From contig NZ_JAMBOM010000002.1 in assembly GCF_023715615.1 (NCBI RefSeq), positions 310,001 to 374,000 of the forward strand: a stretch of 64,000 nt of DNA, written 5' to 3'. Shown here in pieces: positions 53,427 to 62,113 of the stretch. The stretch's first letter is position 1, and every line of letters starts with the position of its first letter. The notes under the pieces are model-generated. The model was not told where the DNA came from. It ran no database searches and saw only the letters and a program-made list of their open reading frames with translations. This DNA comes from Sporosarcina aquimarina (GTDB lineage: Bacteria; Bacillota; Bacilli; Bacillales_A; Planococcaceae). Made by a program: the position numbers and the translations under genes.

Positions 53427-54809
53427 TTAACTTAGCCCATGTGATGCCATTGCGTCAGCAACTTTCAAAAATCCTGCTACGTTGGCACCCATGATAAGAT
53501 TGCCAGGTTTGCCAAAACGATCTGCGGCATCCATACAACTCTCATAAATGGAACGCATGACAACTTTCAAACGCTCATCTACTTCTTCAGCAGTCCACCT
53601 GAGTCGCATGCTATTTTGGGACATTTCCATTGCTGAAACGGCTACGCCTCCTGCATTGGCAGCTTTTGCGGGTGCGAATAGAATTCCGTGCTCCTGGAAT
53701 ACCGTCAACGCTTCATTTGTACAAGGCATATTTGCACCTTCCCCAATGGCTGTGACACCATTCTTAATAAGGAGATGGGCACTCTGTTCATCGAGCTCAT
53801 TTTGAGTAGCACAAGGAAGAACGATGTCACATGGGACCGTCCAAATTTCTGAACAATCTTCATAATAACGAGCTTCGGGATGTACTTTCAAATAATCCTG
53901 AATTCGTTTGTCTTCAACTTCTTTCAATTGCTTAACACAAGTTAAGTCAATTCCATCTTTGTCGACAATGTATCCCGAAGAATCACTACAAGCGATTACT
54001 TTTGCACCGAGTTGCTGGGCTTTCTCAATTGCATAAATGGATACATTTCCCGAACCTGAGACCACAACTGTTTTCTCTTTCAATGACATGCCATATTCCT
54101 TTAGCATTTCTTCCGTGAAATAGACGGTTCCATATCCGGTCGCTTCTTTTCTGCCAAGACTGCCACCGTGATTCGGATCTTTCCCCGTAAGTACACCTGC
54201 TTCATATCCACCTTTTAATCGCTTATATTGACCAAACAAATAACCAATTTCCCGTTTCCCAACTCCTATATCGCCAGCTGGAACATCTACATCTGGACCA
54301 ATATGACGACTCAATTCCGTCATGAAACTTTGACAGAAACGCATGATTTCACGATCCGACTTCCCCTTCGGATCAAAATCAGAGCCACCTTTACCCGCAC
54401 CAATCGGTTGACCTGTCAATGCATTTTTAAAGATTTGTTCAAATGCTAGGAATTTCATGATACTGCTGTTCACAGAAGGATGAAAACGAAGTCCACCTTT
54501 ATATGGTCCTAGTTCACTACTAAATTGAACTCGATACCCTCTGTTAACATGCACTTTACCAGTATCGTCTTCCCATGTAACACGAAAGGTCACTATTCTT
54601 TCCGGTTCAGTCAACCTTTCCAAAATTCCACTTGTAATATATTCAGGATGCTTGGCGAATACGGGACGGAGTGAATCGAATATTTCACGTATCGCTTGGA
54701 GAAATTCAGTTTCATTTGCATTTCTTCGTTTAACTTGCTCATAAACTTGATGCACATAATCATTTGAACGCCTTTGTACATCTACATGTTCTACATTTAA
54801 TTTCGACAT
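53427..54809 (-). CDS. gdhA: NADP-specific glutamate dehydrogenase
   Basis: A 460-residue hexameric-type GDH making glutamate from 2-oxoglutarate and ammonia. GPYKGGLRFHPSVN, the catalytic-lysine block PIGAGKGGSDFDPKGKSDRE, DVPAGDIGVGKREIGYLFGQ and the nucleotide-binding VVVSGSGNVSIYAIEKA are all present. The layout follows the anabolic enzymes of Escherichia coli type rather than the catabolic RocG/GudB type. ATG follows GGGGGAAAA. Next to argG it gives a nitrogen-assimilation block. Confidence 0.93.
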   Translation of the reverse strand: MSKLNVEHVDVQRRSNDYVHQVYEQVKRRNANETEFLQAIREIFDSLRPVFAKHPEYITSGILERLTEPERIVTFRVTWEDDTGKVHVNRGYRVQFSSELGPYKGGLRFHPSVNSSIMKFLAFEQIFKNALTGQPIGAGKGGSDFDPKGKSDREIMRFCQSFMTELSRHIGPDVDVPAGDIGVGKREIGYLFGQYKRLKGGYEAGVLTGKDPNHGGSLGRKEATGYGTVYFTEEMLKEYGMSLKEKTVVVSGSGNVSIYAIEKAQQLGAKVIACSDSSGYIVDKDGIDLTCVKQLKEVEDKRIQDYLKVHPEARYYEDCSEIWTVPCDIVLPCATQNELDEQSAHLLIKNGVTAIGEGANMPCTNEALTVFQEHGILFAPAKAANAGGVAVSAMEMSQNSMRLRWTAEEVDERLKVVMRSIYESCMDAADRFGKPGNLIMGANVAGFLKVADAMASHGLS

Positions 54810-54954
54810 ATTTTTCCCCCTTCATCCCGAATCTAACTTGTTGTATTTAATTAGTATACGCTAGATTTAATATTTTTGAAAATACATTTTAATCTGCAAA
54901 CAAAAACAGAGGTTCTATCTTCCTCTGTTCTGTCGAAATAGGATAGGCTTCATC

Positions 54955-56244
54955 TTACTTTTTCACGATATTAAAATTGTCCTCTAGCAGTAGCCAATTT
55001 TGAGGAAATGCTAGACCTAATTTCCAGTACATAATGCCACGTAAATTATATTTTTTCAATAAGTCAAATTTAGCTTGGATACTTCTGGCGTCTTCGAACC
55101 AAACTTCATGTTGTAAACTATTTTGATCGATATACGTAAAATATGGTGCTTGAGCAACATAGTCGTATGAAATAGCTTCGTTCTCACGTATTGCAAGTTC
55201 TGTAGCTTGTTTTGGACTCAGTGCTCTAGCTGGTTGACCACCTTGCGTTGGATAAGGTTTCGACCAATCATAACCGTACAAATTTTGACCTAAAAAGATT
55301 TTGTTTCTTGGAATTTCTTGTACCGCATACTTTACCACTCGCTCCACTTGTGGCAATGGACTCACGGCTTGCGGCTCACTGTACGTATATCCCCACTCAT
55401 ATGTCATAAGAGAAACGAAATCTACAATCTCCCCATGAGCTTTATAATCATGTGCGCCGTAAATTCCTGTTGTGACATCACTTACTTTAGGTGCAAGTGC
55501 TGTAGATATTGTAAGGCCGGCTGGATGAAAACGATCGCGAGCTCTTCTCAGAAAGGCATTGTATAAGTCGCGATCCTCCGGGTACAATAACTCAAAATCA
55601 AAATGTATATCTTTATAGCCTACCTGCTGTGCCACTGCCAAAATATTTGTAAACAACAAATCTTGAACTCCCCTGCTTACAAAAATATCGTGAGCAAGGC
55701 CAGCACTAAATGCGAAATCTTCCAAGTTGCTTACTACCATCGCATTAAGCGCACCTGCGTTCGCAGCAATTGTAGGTAAATTCGCAATTGAAGGGGCTTT
55801 TAATGTCCCATCTCGCATTACTTCATAACTGAACATAGCTAGATACGTTAAGGCACTTACTCTATTTTCCGTTTCTGCAATCATCGCCTGGGAAACCGGA
55901 GTTCTTGGCTCCACGTAGAGTAAAGATTGAGTCGAAGTTTTAGGAGCGGGTGGAATGTATAATCGTTGGCCGACCGTTAATGGCGCGGAAAGAGAAATTT
56001 TGTTGATATTTGCCAATTCCGAAATGGTCATCTTTTCTCGACGTGCGATCTCATAAAGAGTATCCCCTGGCTGCACCCAATAATAACTGCCCGTTATTGG
56101 AATCACTAAAGCTTGACCAACAGCCAATTTACCTGAATCGACCAGCTCATTCGCTTCAGCAATTTCTTCCCATCCAATACCATATTGTTTTCCAATCGTA
56201 AATAAGCTTTGACCTTTTTGAACAACGTGTATTTGCACTAACAT
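54955..56244 (-). CDS. Spore cortex-lytic N-acetylglucosaminidase, YaaH/SleL-type
   Basis: A 429-residue protein with two N-terminal LysM domains (about 3-48, VVQKGQSLFTIGKQYGIGWE, and 52-95, WVQPGDTLYEIARREKMTIS) and a GH18 catalytic domain (about 110-429) with the acid/base glutamate in DIHFDFELL and RGIMYWKLGLAFPQNW at the end. Such enzymes cleave muramic-lactam peptidoglycan of the spore cortex during germination. ATG at 56244 follows AGGTG. A SigE-type promoter lies 30 bases upstream, as for the Bacillus subtilis yaaH gene. The first Asp positions of the GH18 signature are changed, but D-x-E is kept. Confidence 0.9.
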   Translation of the reverse strand: MLVQIHVVQKGQSLFTIGKQYGIGWEEIAEANELVDSGKLAVGQALVIPITGSYYWVQPGDTLYEIARREKMTISELANINKISLSAPLTVGQRLYIPPAPKTSTQSLLYVEPRTPVSQAMIAETENRVSALTYLAMFSYEVMRDGTLKAPSIANLPTIAANAGALNAMVVSNLEDFAFSAGLAHDIFVSRGVQDLLFTNILAVAQQVGYKDIHFDFELLYPEDRDLYNAFLRRARDRFHPAGLTISTALAPKVSDVTTGIYGAHDYKAHGEIVDFVSLMTYEWGYTYSEPQAVSPLPQVERVVKYAVQEIPRNKIFLGQNLYGYDWSKPYPTQGGQPARALSPKQATELAIRENEAISYDYVAQAPYFTYIDQNSLQHEVWFEDARSIQAKFDLLKKYNLRGIMYWKLGLAFPQNWLLLEDNFNIVKK

Positions 56245-56273
56245 GCACACCTTTCCATAAAAATTCGTAGTCC

Positions 56274-56304
56274 ATTGTATGAAAGTAGCTGTTCCGCTAT
56301 TCAT
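56274..56304 (-). promoter_or_regulatory. SigE-type promoter of the yaaH-like gene
   Basis: On the minus strand ATGAATA (56304-56298), 16 bases, CATACAAT (56281-56274). CATACAnT is the SigE -10 and the -35 ends in ATA. It sits 30 bases before the start codon. Confidence 0.55.
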
Positions 56305-56384
56305 ACAAAACATCCCACAGGATAGAAAGATACATGAAGTACATACTAGTCATGAACGAACAGCATACTTTAGGGAGGACAACA

Positions 56385-57017
56385 ATGACTACAAACCAAA
56401 ACGGAATGACCCACCAAAACATGCACACTGGTACAGTACCCCCATCCATGAATCACGGAGGACATGAGCTTTTTGATGTTCACGAAGTATTATCGAGCAC
56501 AATAGGCGCCCTTAGCCAGGCGATTTTACTTCGCCCTCATGTGAAGGATCCAGAGCTTTTAGATATTCTCGATCGTCAGTACCGTTTTACATTGGATGAA
56601 TATAACATTACAGTCGAGAGTTTCAAATCAGGTCATGACCCATCTCATCCTACACAAAGCTATAAAATGAAAGAAGGAAATGATTTCATTTATGGTATGA
56701 AGGCAAGTCAACCTAAAAAGCCTATGATGAATGCTTCTGAAATTACGGATGAAATCATCTCCGGTTTCTTATTAAGCTCTGCTAAAGCCGGAGCTTCCAT
56801 GAAAACAATGGTGGCTTGTGAAGTGTGTAATCCTGTAGTTCGCAGGGTGCTAGCTGATTCGGTTCCAAACTGTATAGAAATGGCATATGAATTATCCATT
56901 TACCAGAACAAACATCATTACTATCAAGTACCTCAGCTGGCTTCACAGGATATGACCGAGTTACTCAATGCATTTGCACCAGCACAAGGTCAACCAGGAA
57001 TGCCCCCTTTACAGTAA
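56385..57017 (+). CDS. CotF-family spore coat protein
   Basis: A 210-residue protein. HGGHELFDVHEVLSSTIGAL (about 24-43) begins the alpha-helical CotF domain (ferritin-like form), with LLSSAKAGASMKTMVACEV and VRRVLADSVPNCIEMAYELS later. The low-complexity N-terminus is rich in Met, His, Asn. CotF-type proteins lie in the spore coat; some act as outgrowth or coat-assembly factors. ATG at 56385 follows AGGGAGGACAACA. It is divergent from the cortex-lytic enzyme gene, which supports a spore role. Confidence 0.9.
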   Translation: MTTNQNGMTHQNMHTGTVPPSMNHGGHELFDVHEVLSSTIGALSQAILLRPHVKDPELLDILDRQYRFTLDEYNITVESFKSGHDPSHPTQSYKMKEGNDFIYGMKASQPKKPMMNASEITDEIISGFLLSSAKAGASMKTMVACEVCNPVVRRVLADSVPNCIEMAYELSIYQNKHHYYQVPQLASQDMTELLNAFAPAQGQPGMPPLQ

Positions 57018-57052
57018 AAACCTCGCATGATTTTACGGTACTTTGAAGCCTC

Positions 57053-57096
57053 AAAAAATAACCGTGTGCGCCTTTTTGGCGCGCACGGTTATTTTG
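57053..57096. terminator. Bidirectional terminator (cotF-like / RluA-family)
   Basis: Stem AAATAACCGTG-GCGCC/GGCGC-CACGGTTATTTT between convergent genes. Confidence 0.9.
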
Positions 57097-57985
57097 ATTT
57101 TTTATAGAAGGAGGACGGCGGATCAGAAATGAACGTGTGTTGCTCCTTTGTTATCGGATGAATCATCGTTAACTTTGTTGCATGAAGACCAAGTCGTTTA
57201 ATAGGGTTTGTGGTAGCACCATATTTTTTATCGCCTACCACCGAGTGTCCAATTTCCTCCATATGCACACGGATTTGGTTTTTCCGACCTGTTTCCAATC
57301 TCAATTCGAGTAGTGAAAACTGTGCACTTGCTTGGAGTCGCTTATAACGTGTAATAGCTTTTTGACCGCCATTATCCGTGGGGTTGGAATAGACTTTAAA
57401 TGTTCTTGTCTCTTTCAGCCAAGAAATAATTTCACCTGTTTCGTTACGCACTTTGCCTTCAACTAGCGCGATATACCCTCGCTCCTGGACAGATTCTTCC
57501 CAGTTGTTCTGTAGGAGTTTTTTTACTTCTTCAGTTTTTGCAAATACCATAACGCCAGACGTTTCTCTGTCTAGACGATGGACGATGAATACCCGATTAC
57601 CTCTATTCGTTTTTCTTACATAAGAAGAAAGCTCACTGAACGCGGTCACTTCTTTTTTATCCTTTGCAGCCATTGATAATAATCCTGCTTCTTTGTCGAT
57701 TACGATGATGGCATCATCTTCATACATTATAGAAAGTCCTGAAAGTTCACTGTCATTTCTCGCAGCTTGATTGGTCATAATTTCAACCTTATCACCAACG
57801 TTTAATAATCGGTCATGTTGAGTAGTTGGCTCTCCGTTAACAGACACTTGCCCTCGGGAAAGAATCCCTTTCACTGCATTTCTACTTTTTTGAATAGTGT
57901 CTAGCAAAAAAGGTAAAAGCGGCTGTTCCTTTTTTACTTTATAACCTGTTGCTTGTGGTGTTGCTTGTTTTGAGTTAGTTCGCAT
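57089..57985 (-). CDS. RluA-family 23S rRNA pseudouridine synthase
   Basis: A 298-residue enzyme with an N-terminal S4 RNA-binding region (NAVKGILSRGQVSVNGEPTT, about 35-54) and the PSUS catalytic domain holding HRLDRETSGVMVFAKT (about 137-152), with the catalytic aspartate in RLDRETSG. Modifies uridines in rRNA. Bacilli have several paralogues (RluD, YhcT, YjbO and others), and the target cannot be fixed. ATG at 57985 is nine bases after AAGGAG; a GTG at 57991 is too close to the site. Confidence 0.88.
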   Translation of the reverse strand: MRTNSKQATPQATGYKVKKEQPLLPFLLDTIQKSRNAVKGILSRGQVSVNGEPTTQHDRLLNVGDKVEIMTNQAARNDSELSGLSIMYEDDAIIVIDKEAGLLSMAAKDKKEVTAFSELSSYVRKTNRGNRVFIVHRLDRETSGVMVFAKTEEVKKLLQNNWEESVQERGYIALVEGKVRNETGEIISWLKETRTFKVYSNPTDNGGQKAITRYKRLQASAQFSLLELRLETGRKNQIRVHMEEIGHSVVGDKKYGATTNPIKRLGLHATKLTMIHPITKEQHTFISDPPSSFYKKSK

Positions 57986-58043
57986 AGTCACGTCTCCTTA
58001 TTCATACATTATGCGCAACCTTTAATGAAATATCAAACATGAT

Positions 58044-58358
58044 TTAGGACAATGCTTTTAAACCAATGACACCAATGACAATCAATGCCAGACTGCCGAT
58101 TCTTGCTAAACTTTTCGATTCCCCAAAAAAGATCATATTTAGTATTACGGCACCTGCAGTTCCAATTCCTATCCATACTGCATATGCTGTGCTCACTTGT
58201 AAGTACTTGAACGATGAATACAAAAATACGAATGCCATGCTAAATCCACCTAAAAATAAAATACCTGAAGGAATCGTTTTCTTTTTACTATACTTGTTTA
58301 GTCCAATAACACCTGTAAATTCAAATCCAGCGGCTAATGCTACAAATAACCATCCCAT
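58044..58358 (-). CDS. SMR-family multidrug efflux subunit (YkkD/YvdS-like)
   Basis: A 104-residue small multidrug resistance protein with four helices. MGWLFVALAAGFEFTGVIGL carries the essential membrane glutamate (Glu13), with YAVWIGIGTAGAVIL in helix 3. Together with the next SMR gene it should form a heterodimer of the YkkCD/YvdRS kind, exporting cationic drugs or guanidinium-like ions. Stop of the upstream partner and its ATG are one base apart, so they are translationally coupled. Confidence 0.88.
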   Translation of the reverse strand: MGWLFVALAAGFEFTGVIGLNKYSKKKTIPSGILFLGGFSMAFVFLYSSFKYLQVSTAYAVWIGIGTAGAVILNMIFFGESKSLARIGSLALIVIGVIGLKALS

Positions 58359-58359
58359 G

Positions 58360-58707
58360 TCAACGATTCCTTTCTGCTGCTAGTTTTTCGTCATGCCCAT
58401 CAGCCAGTTTTAAACCGATGACACCTGTCACTAAAATGACGATGAAGAAAATTTTCCCACCACTTAACGTTTGTCCAAAGAAAAATACATCCATCAAAGC
58501 CGTTCCGATGGTTCCGATAGCTGCAAATATGGCATACACAGTACCTGTCGGTAATGTCGCACAAGCTTTAGAGAGGAAGTGGAAGTCGACGAATATAAAC
58601 AACACGATCGGAATCCAGTGCCACCATACAGAAGCTACGTTAAAACCGAAAATCCATACAAGTTCAAAAAAACTAGTTCCAGCTACATAAAGCCATTCTT
58701 TTCTCAT
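58360..58707 (-). CDS. SMR-family multidrug efflux subunit (YkkC/YvdR-like)
   Basis: A 115-residue SMR protein with the membrane glutamate in GTSFFELVWIFGFN (Glu14) and YAIFAAIGTIGTALMD in helix 3, and an extended polar C-terminus DGHDEKLAAERNR not found in the partner. ATG at 58707 follows AGAAGGAG; an upstream longer frame is rejected as it would run through the operator. First gene of the two-gene pump, under the TetR-like gene's operator. Confidence 0.88.
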   Translation of the reverse strand: MRKEWLYVAGTSFFELVWIFGFNVASVWWHWIPIVLFIFVDFHFLSKACATLPTGTVYAIFAAIGTIGTALMDVFFFGQTLSGGKIFFIVILVTGVIGLKLADGHDEKLAAERNR

Positions 58708-58727
58708 AAAAATGCTCCTTCTCTTAG

Positions 58728-58747
58728 ATGACTGACTGATTGTCATT
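58728..58747 (-). promoter_or_regulatory. TetR-type operator, pump promoter
   Basis: ATGACTGACTGATTGTCATT, with inverted ATGAC/GTCAT arms, lies about 20 bases before the SMR start. It is a longer-spaced version of the operator at 59435. Confidence 0.6.
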
Positions 58748-58772
58748 CATTTCATTCCATAAGTACACACTT

Positions 58773-58820
58773 AAAAAGGATCACCTCGATTCACAATAAA
58801 TTGTTGAACGTCGAGGTGAA
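58773..58820 (-). terminator. Terminator after the TetR gene
   Basis: Stem CACCTCGA/TCGAGGTG with a larger loop; five T follow on the minus strand. It uncouples the pump from tetR. Confidence 0.7.
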
Positions 58821-58823
58821 TTC

Positions 58824-59420
58824 CTACTTCTTAATTAATTGTTTTGAATAGCCAAGGGCATACATTAAAAACAACAGAGTTTCCTCTTTTTGTTCAGTAG
58901 CGCGAATTTCTTGGTCAAGGTCTTCATCGTACAAGTAAATTTGCTCTGCAGCGGACTCTGTCAATCCGATAATGAGTTTTGCTAGTCGATCTGGATGACT
59001 GTCAACACGAATGACTCCTTGCTTCTGCACCTTTTCCACAAGTGCGCTTACCCATTGGTAAATGGGAGCATAGACGCTCTCCCACTCTTTCAAATGTTCA
59101 GTTGAAGCTAAACCTGAATAGATCATCGCCTGAATCTCGTGGTGTTCTTTGTTAACTGCAAAAATCGCATCGACAAACTGTTTCAATTGCTCATCAAACG
59201 ATGCAGAATCTTTAACAGCGTCTATTACCGTTTTTAAAGTATGCTGTACCATCACTTCAGCAATCGCGGGCATGAGCGATAATTTAGAAGGAAAGTATAA
59301 GTAGAACGTTCCTTGTGCAATCGCGGCAGCTTTAACAATATGTGAAACAGTCGTTTTTTCTACGCCTTTTTCAGTAAACACTTGAATTGCAGACTGAACA
59401 ATTTTTTCTCTCTTGTTCAT
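58824..59420 (-). CDS. TetR-family transcriptional regulator of the SMR pump
   Basis: A 198-residue regulator with an N-terminal helix-turn-helix (about 5-50: IVQSAIQVFTEKGVEKTTVS, AAAIAQGTFYLYFPSK) and a ligand domain like YvdT/QacR-type proteins. Sited upstream of the two SMR genes in the order tetR-smr-smr, as in the yvdT-yvdS-yvdR cluster. ATG at 59420 follows GGAGGG. The same palindrome lies ahead of it and ahead of the pump, so it should repress both until a drug binds. Confidence 0.88.
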   Translation of the reverse strand: MNKREKIVQSAIQVFTEKGVEKTTVSHIVKAAAIAQGTFYLYFPSKLSLMPAIAEVMVQHTLKTVIDAVKDSASFDEQLKQFVDAIFAVNKEHHEIQAMIYSGLASTEHLKEWESVYAPIYQWVSALVEKVQKQGVIRVDSHPDRLAKLIIGLTESAAEQIYLYDEDLDQEIRATEQKEETLLFLMYALGYSKQLIKK

Positions 59421-59434
59421 AAGATCCCTCCACC

Positions 59435-59451
59435 AATGACTGACTGTCATT
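59435..59451 (-). promoter_or_regulatory. TetR-type operator, autoregulatory
   Basis: AATGACTGACTGTCATT is a 17-bp near-perfect inverted repeat 15 bases ahead of the regulator's start. Its ATGACTGACTG part is identical to the pump operator. Confidence 0.65.
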
Positions 59452-59521
59452 CATTATAGTCCAATCCGCTGAGAACTACAAGTTCTTCAGCGGATCATCA
59501 ATTGCCTTTCCACAAATTTCA

Positions 59522-60430
59522 TTACTTCCATACGAATGGAGTTTGTTGATAGACATAGTAATTTAGCCAATTTGAAAATAAGAGATGTGTATGGGAACGC
59601 CATGTATTCAGCGGATTCAACGAGCTATTGTCATTCGGGAAGTAATTCTTAGGAATATCAATTTCAAGTCCTTTTGCTACATCACGCTCATATTCTTCCT
59701 GCAACGTTCCCGCATCGTACTCTAAGTGCCCTGTAATCATAATGTTTTTTGCATCATTAGATAGCACGATAAAGGGACCAACCTCTTCCGAATATGCCAG
59801 TAGGTTCAAAGAGTCATGCTGTTCGATTTCGTATTGTGAAATTCCTGTATGTCTGGAGTGTGGAGCAGGAAATAGGTCATTAAATCCACGTGCAAGATTG
59901 ACAGTTGGATTGGTAACGAGATGATCAAATATCCCAAAACACTTAGATGGCAGTTGGTGTTTGTTCACTCCATAGTAATGATAAAGGGCTGCCTGGGCTC
60001 CCCAACAGATATGCATGGAAGATGTCACATTCGCTGATGCCCAATCTAAAATTTCCTGCATTTCTCCCCAATACTCAACCTGTTCGAATTCCATTTGCTC
60101 AACAGGTGCCCCCGTTACGATCATTCCATCAAATTTTTCGTCTTTCACTTGAGGGAATGTTTTGTAAAATGTATCCAAATGGTTTTTACTAACATTTTTC
60201 GATACGTACGTTTCTGTATGTAAAAAAGTTACATCTACTTGAAGAGGAGTATTACCTAACAGACGCAGAAGTTGCAGTTCCGTTTTTTCCTTTTGAGGCA
60301 TTAAATTCACGACTAGTATGCGAAGTGGTCTAATGTCTTGTGAGGTAGCGCGTTCTTCATCCATCACAAATATTTTTTCTTGCTTCAGTAGTTCTCCCGC
60401 GGGTAACGCTTTTGGTATTGTAATTGGCAC
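59522..60430 (-). CDS. metA: Homoserine O-acyltransferase (MetA)
   Basis: A 302-residue MetA-family enzyme. LRILVVNLMPQKEKTELQLL opens the glutaminase-like fold and MHICWGAQAALYHYYG holds the catalytic cysteine (about residue 142), with His in HSRHT and Glu in GHLEYDAGTLQEEYERD. It acylates homoserine for methionine synthesis; Bacillus enzymes of this family use acetyl-CoA. GTG start follows AGGAG by nine bases. A SAM-I riboswitch with terminator controls it. Confidence 0.93.
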   Translation of the reverse strand: MPITIPKALPAGELLKQEKIFVMDEERATSQDIRPLRILVVNLMPQKEKTELQLLRLLGNTPLQVDVTFLHTETYVSKNVSKNHLDTFYKTFPQVKDEKFDGMIVTGAPVEQMEFEQVEYWGEMQEILDWASANVTSSMHICWGAQAALYHYYGVNKHQLPSKCFGIFDHLVTNPTVNLARGFNDLFPAPHSRHTGISQYEIEQHDSLNLLAYSEEVGPFIVLSNDAKNIMITGHLEYDAGTLQEEYERDVAKGLEIDIPKNYFPNDNSSLNPLNTWRSHTHLLFSNWLNYYVYQQTPFVWK

Positions 60431-60455
60431 AATTCTTCACTCCTATTCAGCCCAT

Positions 60456-60495
60456 CAAAAAAACTTCCGCTTTCTACAAAAGAGAAAGTGGAAGC
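60456..60495 (-). terminator. Riboswitch expression-platform terminator
   Basis: Stem CTTCCACTTTCTC/GAAAGCGGAAG followed by seven T on the minus strand, between the SAM aptamer and metA. Confidence 0.88.
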
Positions 60496-60614
60496 TAATA
60501 GCCGTTCCTCTTATCTCTCAAGACAAAGTCTTGTGGAAGTAGCACCTTCCTGAATCGATCAGGGGTTGCTGAAACGTCATTGGGCCATTTCCCTCGGTTT
60601 CTCTCGATAAGCGT
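60496..60614 (-). ncRNA. SAM-I (S-box) riboswitch
   Basis: On the minus strand: P1 CTTATC (60611-60606), GAGAGAAACCGAGGGA, ATGGCCC, ATGA, TTTCAGCAACC, AGGAAGGTGCTACTTCC, then P1' GATAAG (60515-60510). All S-box conserved blocks occur in order and at the right spacing. High SAM should favour the terminator and turn metA off. Confidence 0.95.
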
Positions 60615-60703
60615 ATTCAATTACTAAACAGTATACCATTTCTAATTTATTTGTATAGTCTAACATTTAACCGGATTGAGTTTACTGACAGGCTAGCAAC
60701 TAC

Positions 60704-61564
60704 TCAATCGTCGTATTGGGCCCTGGAAAACCCTCTTCCTAGGATTTCAGATGCATTTAAGAAAATTACGAAAGATGTCGGCTCTTGCTCCTGCACAATC
60801 TTTTTAAAGTAAATAGCTTCTGATTGCTCAACGACACACAGGATCATGGTTTTCTCCTGGTTTGAATAACCTCCCAAAGACTTCACTTTTGTTAACCCTC
60901 GATTAAGTTCGTTATTAATAAGTGTTTGAACTTTTTCCTCTTGATCCGTAATGATCAGAATCAGTTTAGTCGGCGATGTCTGAAGCTGCACAAAATCGAT
61001 AACTTTACTCGTCACATAGATTGCCATCATGGCATAAAGTGCGAGTTCCAGGTCAAAGACAAAAGCCGAGATGATGACGACAGCACCGTCAACTATTAGC
61101 TGAGCAAAGCCACTGGAAAAGTTGGTATACTTCTTCAGAACTTGAGCTATGAGTGCAGTTCCACCTGTTGAACCATTTCCTCTATAAACAATTCCTAGAC
61201 CGATACCAAGCATAATTCCACCATAAATAGAACTTAATAACGGATTATGAATCGGAACATTAATATCCGTAGTTATGAAAATGAAAAAAGGCACAAAAAA
61301 TGTTCCCACAATGGTGCGCCAACTGAAGTCTTTTCCAACAAGAACGAGACCTAAAATGAGCAGAGGTAAGTTAATAAGCCACTGTACATATGCGGGATTA
61401 AATCCGTATAGTTCAAAAACAATTGTGCTGATCCCTGAAACTCCACCTGCAGCTATTCGTGAAGGTAATAGGAAAATAGTAAATGCCAGTCCGACAAATG
61501 CCGAACCTACAATAATTTGTATGTAGTCAAAAACCGCTGATTTCTTAAATTGAGTAAAAGTCAT
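60704..61564 (-). CDS. YitT-family membrane protein with DUF2179 domain
   Basis: A 286-residue protein with five or six helices (SAFVGLAFTIFLLPSRIAAG, GIMLGIGLGIVYRGNGSTGGTALIAQ) and a C-terminal DUF2179 cytoplasmic domain (about 200-285, NRGLTKVKSLGGYSNQEKTM). This is the full form, as in YpjC or YqfU, while the gene at 22372 is the truncated form. Function is not known. GGAGGGACACG precedes the ATG. Confidence 0.88.
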   Translation of the reverse strand: MTFTQFKKSAVFDYIQIIVGSAFVGLAFTIFLLPSRIAAGGVSGISTIVFELYGFNPAYVQWLINLPLLILGLVLVGKDFSWRTIVGTFFVPFFIFITTDINVPIHNPLLSSIYGGIMLGIGLGIVYRGNGSTGGTALIAQVLKKYTNFSSGFAQLIVDGAVVIISAFVFDLELALYAMMAIYVTSKVIDFVQLQTSPTKLILIITDQEEKVQTLINNELNRGLTKVKSLGGYSNQEKTMILCVVEQSEAIYFKKIVQEQEPTSFVIFLNASEILGRGFSRAQYDD

Positions 61565-61772
61565 CGTGTCCCTCCATTCTTGCCAACTGTACTATTCTAC
61601 CAAACTACACGTCATTTGTGACTATTGACAATGATAAGAAATAGAAGTTCATTCATTCTAAATATTCACCATTAATGAACTTTCGACAAAAAATCGACCA
61701 TTATTTTGCATTTCTCAACATAGAATTGTATGATTATAGAAGAATTCAGGTACCATTGAAGGAGGTTCTCTT

Positions 61773-62048
61773 ATGAGGAGCTTGAGCGTTGTAAGAAAAG
61801 TTGATCATCTAGGGAGAATAGTTATCCCAATCGAATTGCGTGAGACAATGAAACTTCCTGAAGGACAACCACTTGAATTTTTCACGGAGGATGAAACCAT
61901 TATTCTTAGGAGCTATAAGATCCGTGAAGCTTGTGTGATTACCGGAGAAATCACTTCCGATAATTTCGAACTGTCTAATGGTATGTTCGTCAGCCCTGCG
62001 GGTGCTAAAATTATTCTTGAAGAGGTAAAAAAGGGGTTTCGTAAGTAA
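61773..62048 (+). CDS. AbrB-family transition-state regulator
   Basis: A 91-residue protein, length of AbrB (94-96) and Abh. The N-terminal swapped-hairpin DNA-binding domain (VRKVDHLGRIVIPIELRETM then EDETIILRSYK) and the C-terminal domain (CVITGEITSDNFEL) are both present. AbrB-like proteins repress sporulation, competence and antibiotic genes in growth. It may be AbrB, Abh or another paralogue. A strong AGGAGG site precedes ATG. Confidence 0.88.
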   Translation: MRSLSVVRKVDHLGRIVIPIELRETMKLPEGQPLEFFTEDETIILRSYKIREACVITGEITSDNFELSNGMFVSPAGAKIILEEVKKGFRK

Positions 62049-62049
62049 A

Positions 62050-62104
62050 AGAAAGGGTTGCTGCCAGTGGAGTCTCTATGACTTCTCAAGCAGCAACCCT
62101 TTCC
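62050..62104. terminator. Bidirectional terminator (AbrB-like / thioredoxin-like)
   Basis: Stem AAAGGGTTGCTGC/GCAGCAACCCTTT with a larger loop, between convergent genes. Confidence 0.88.
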
Positions 62105-62113
62105 ATTTTCTTT

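Noticed and set aside
58708..58823. Guanidine-I (ykkC) riboswitch ahead of the SMR genes
   Set aside because: The conserved ykkC blocks are not visible; a TetR-type operator and a terminator occupy the space.
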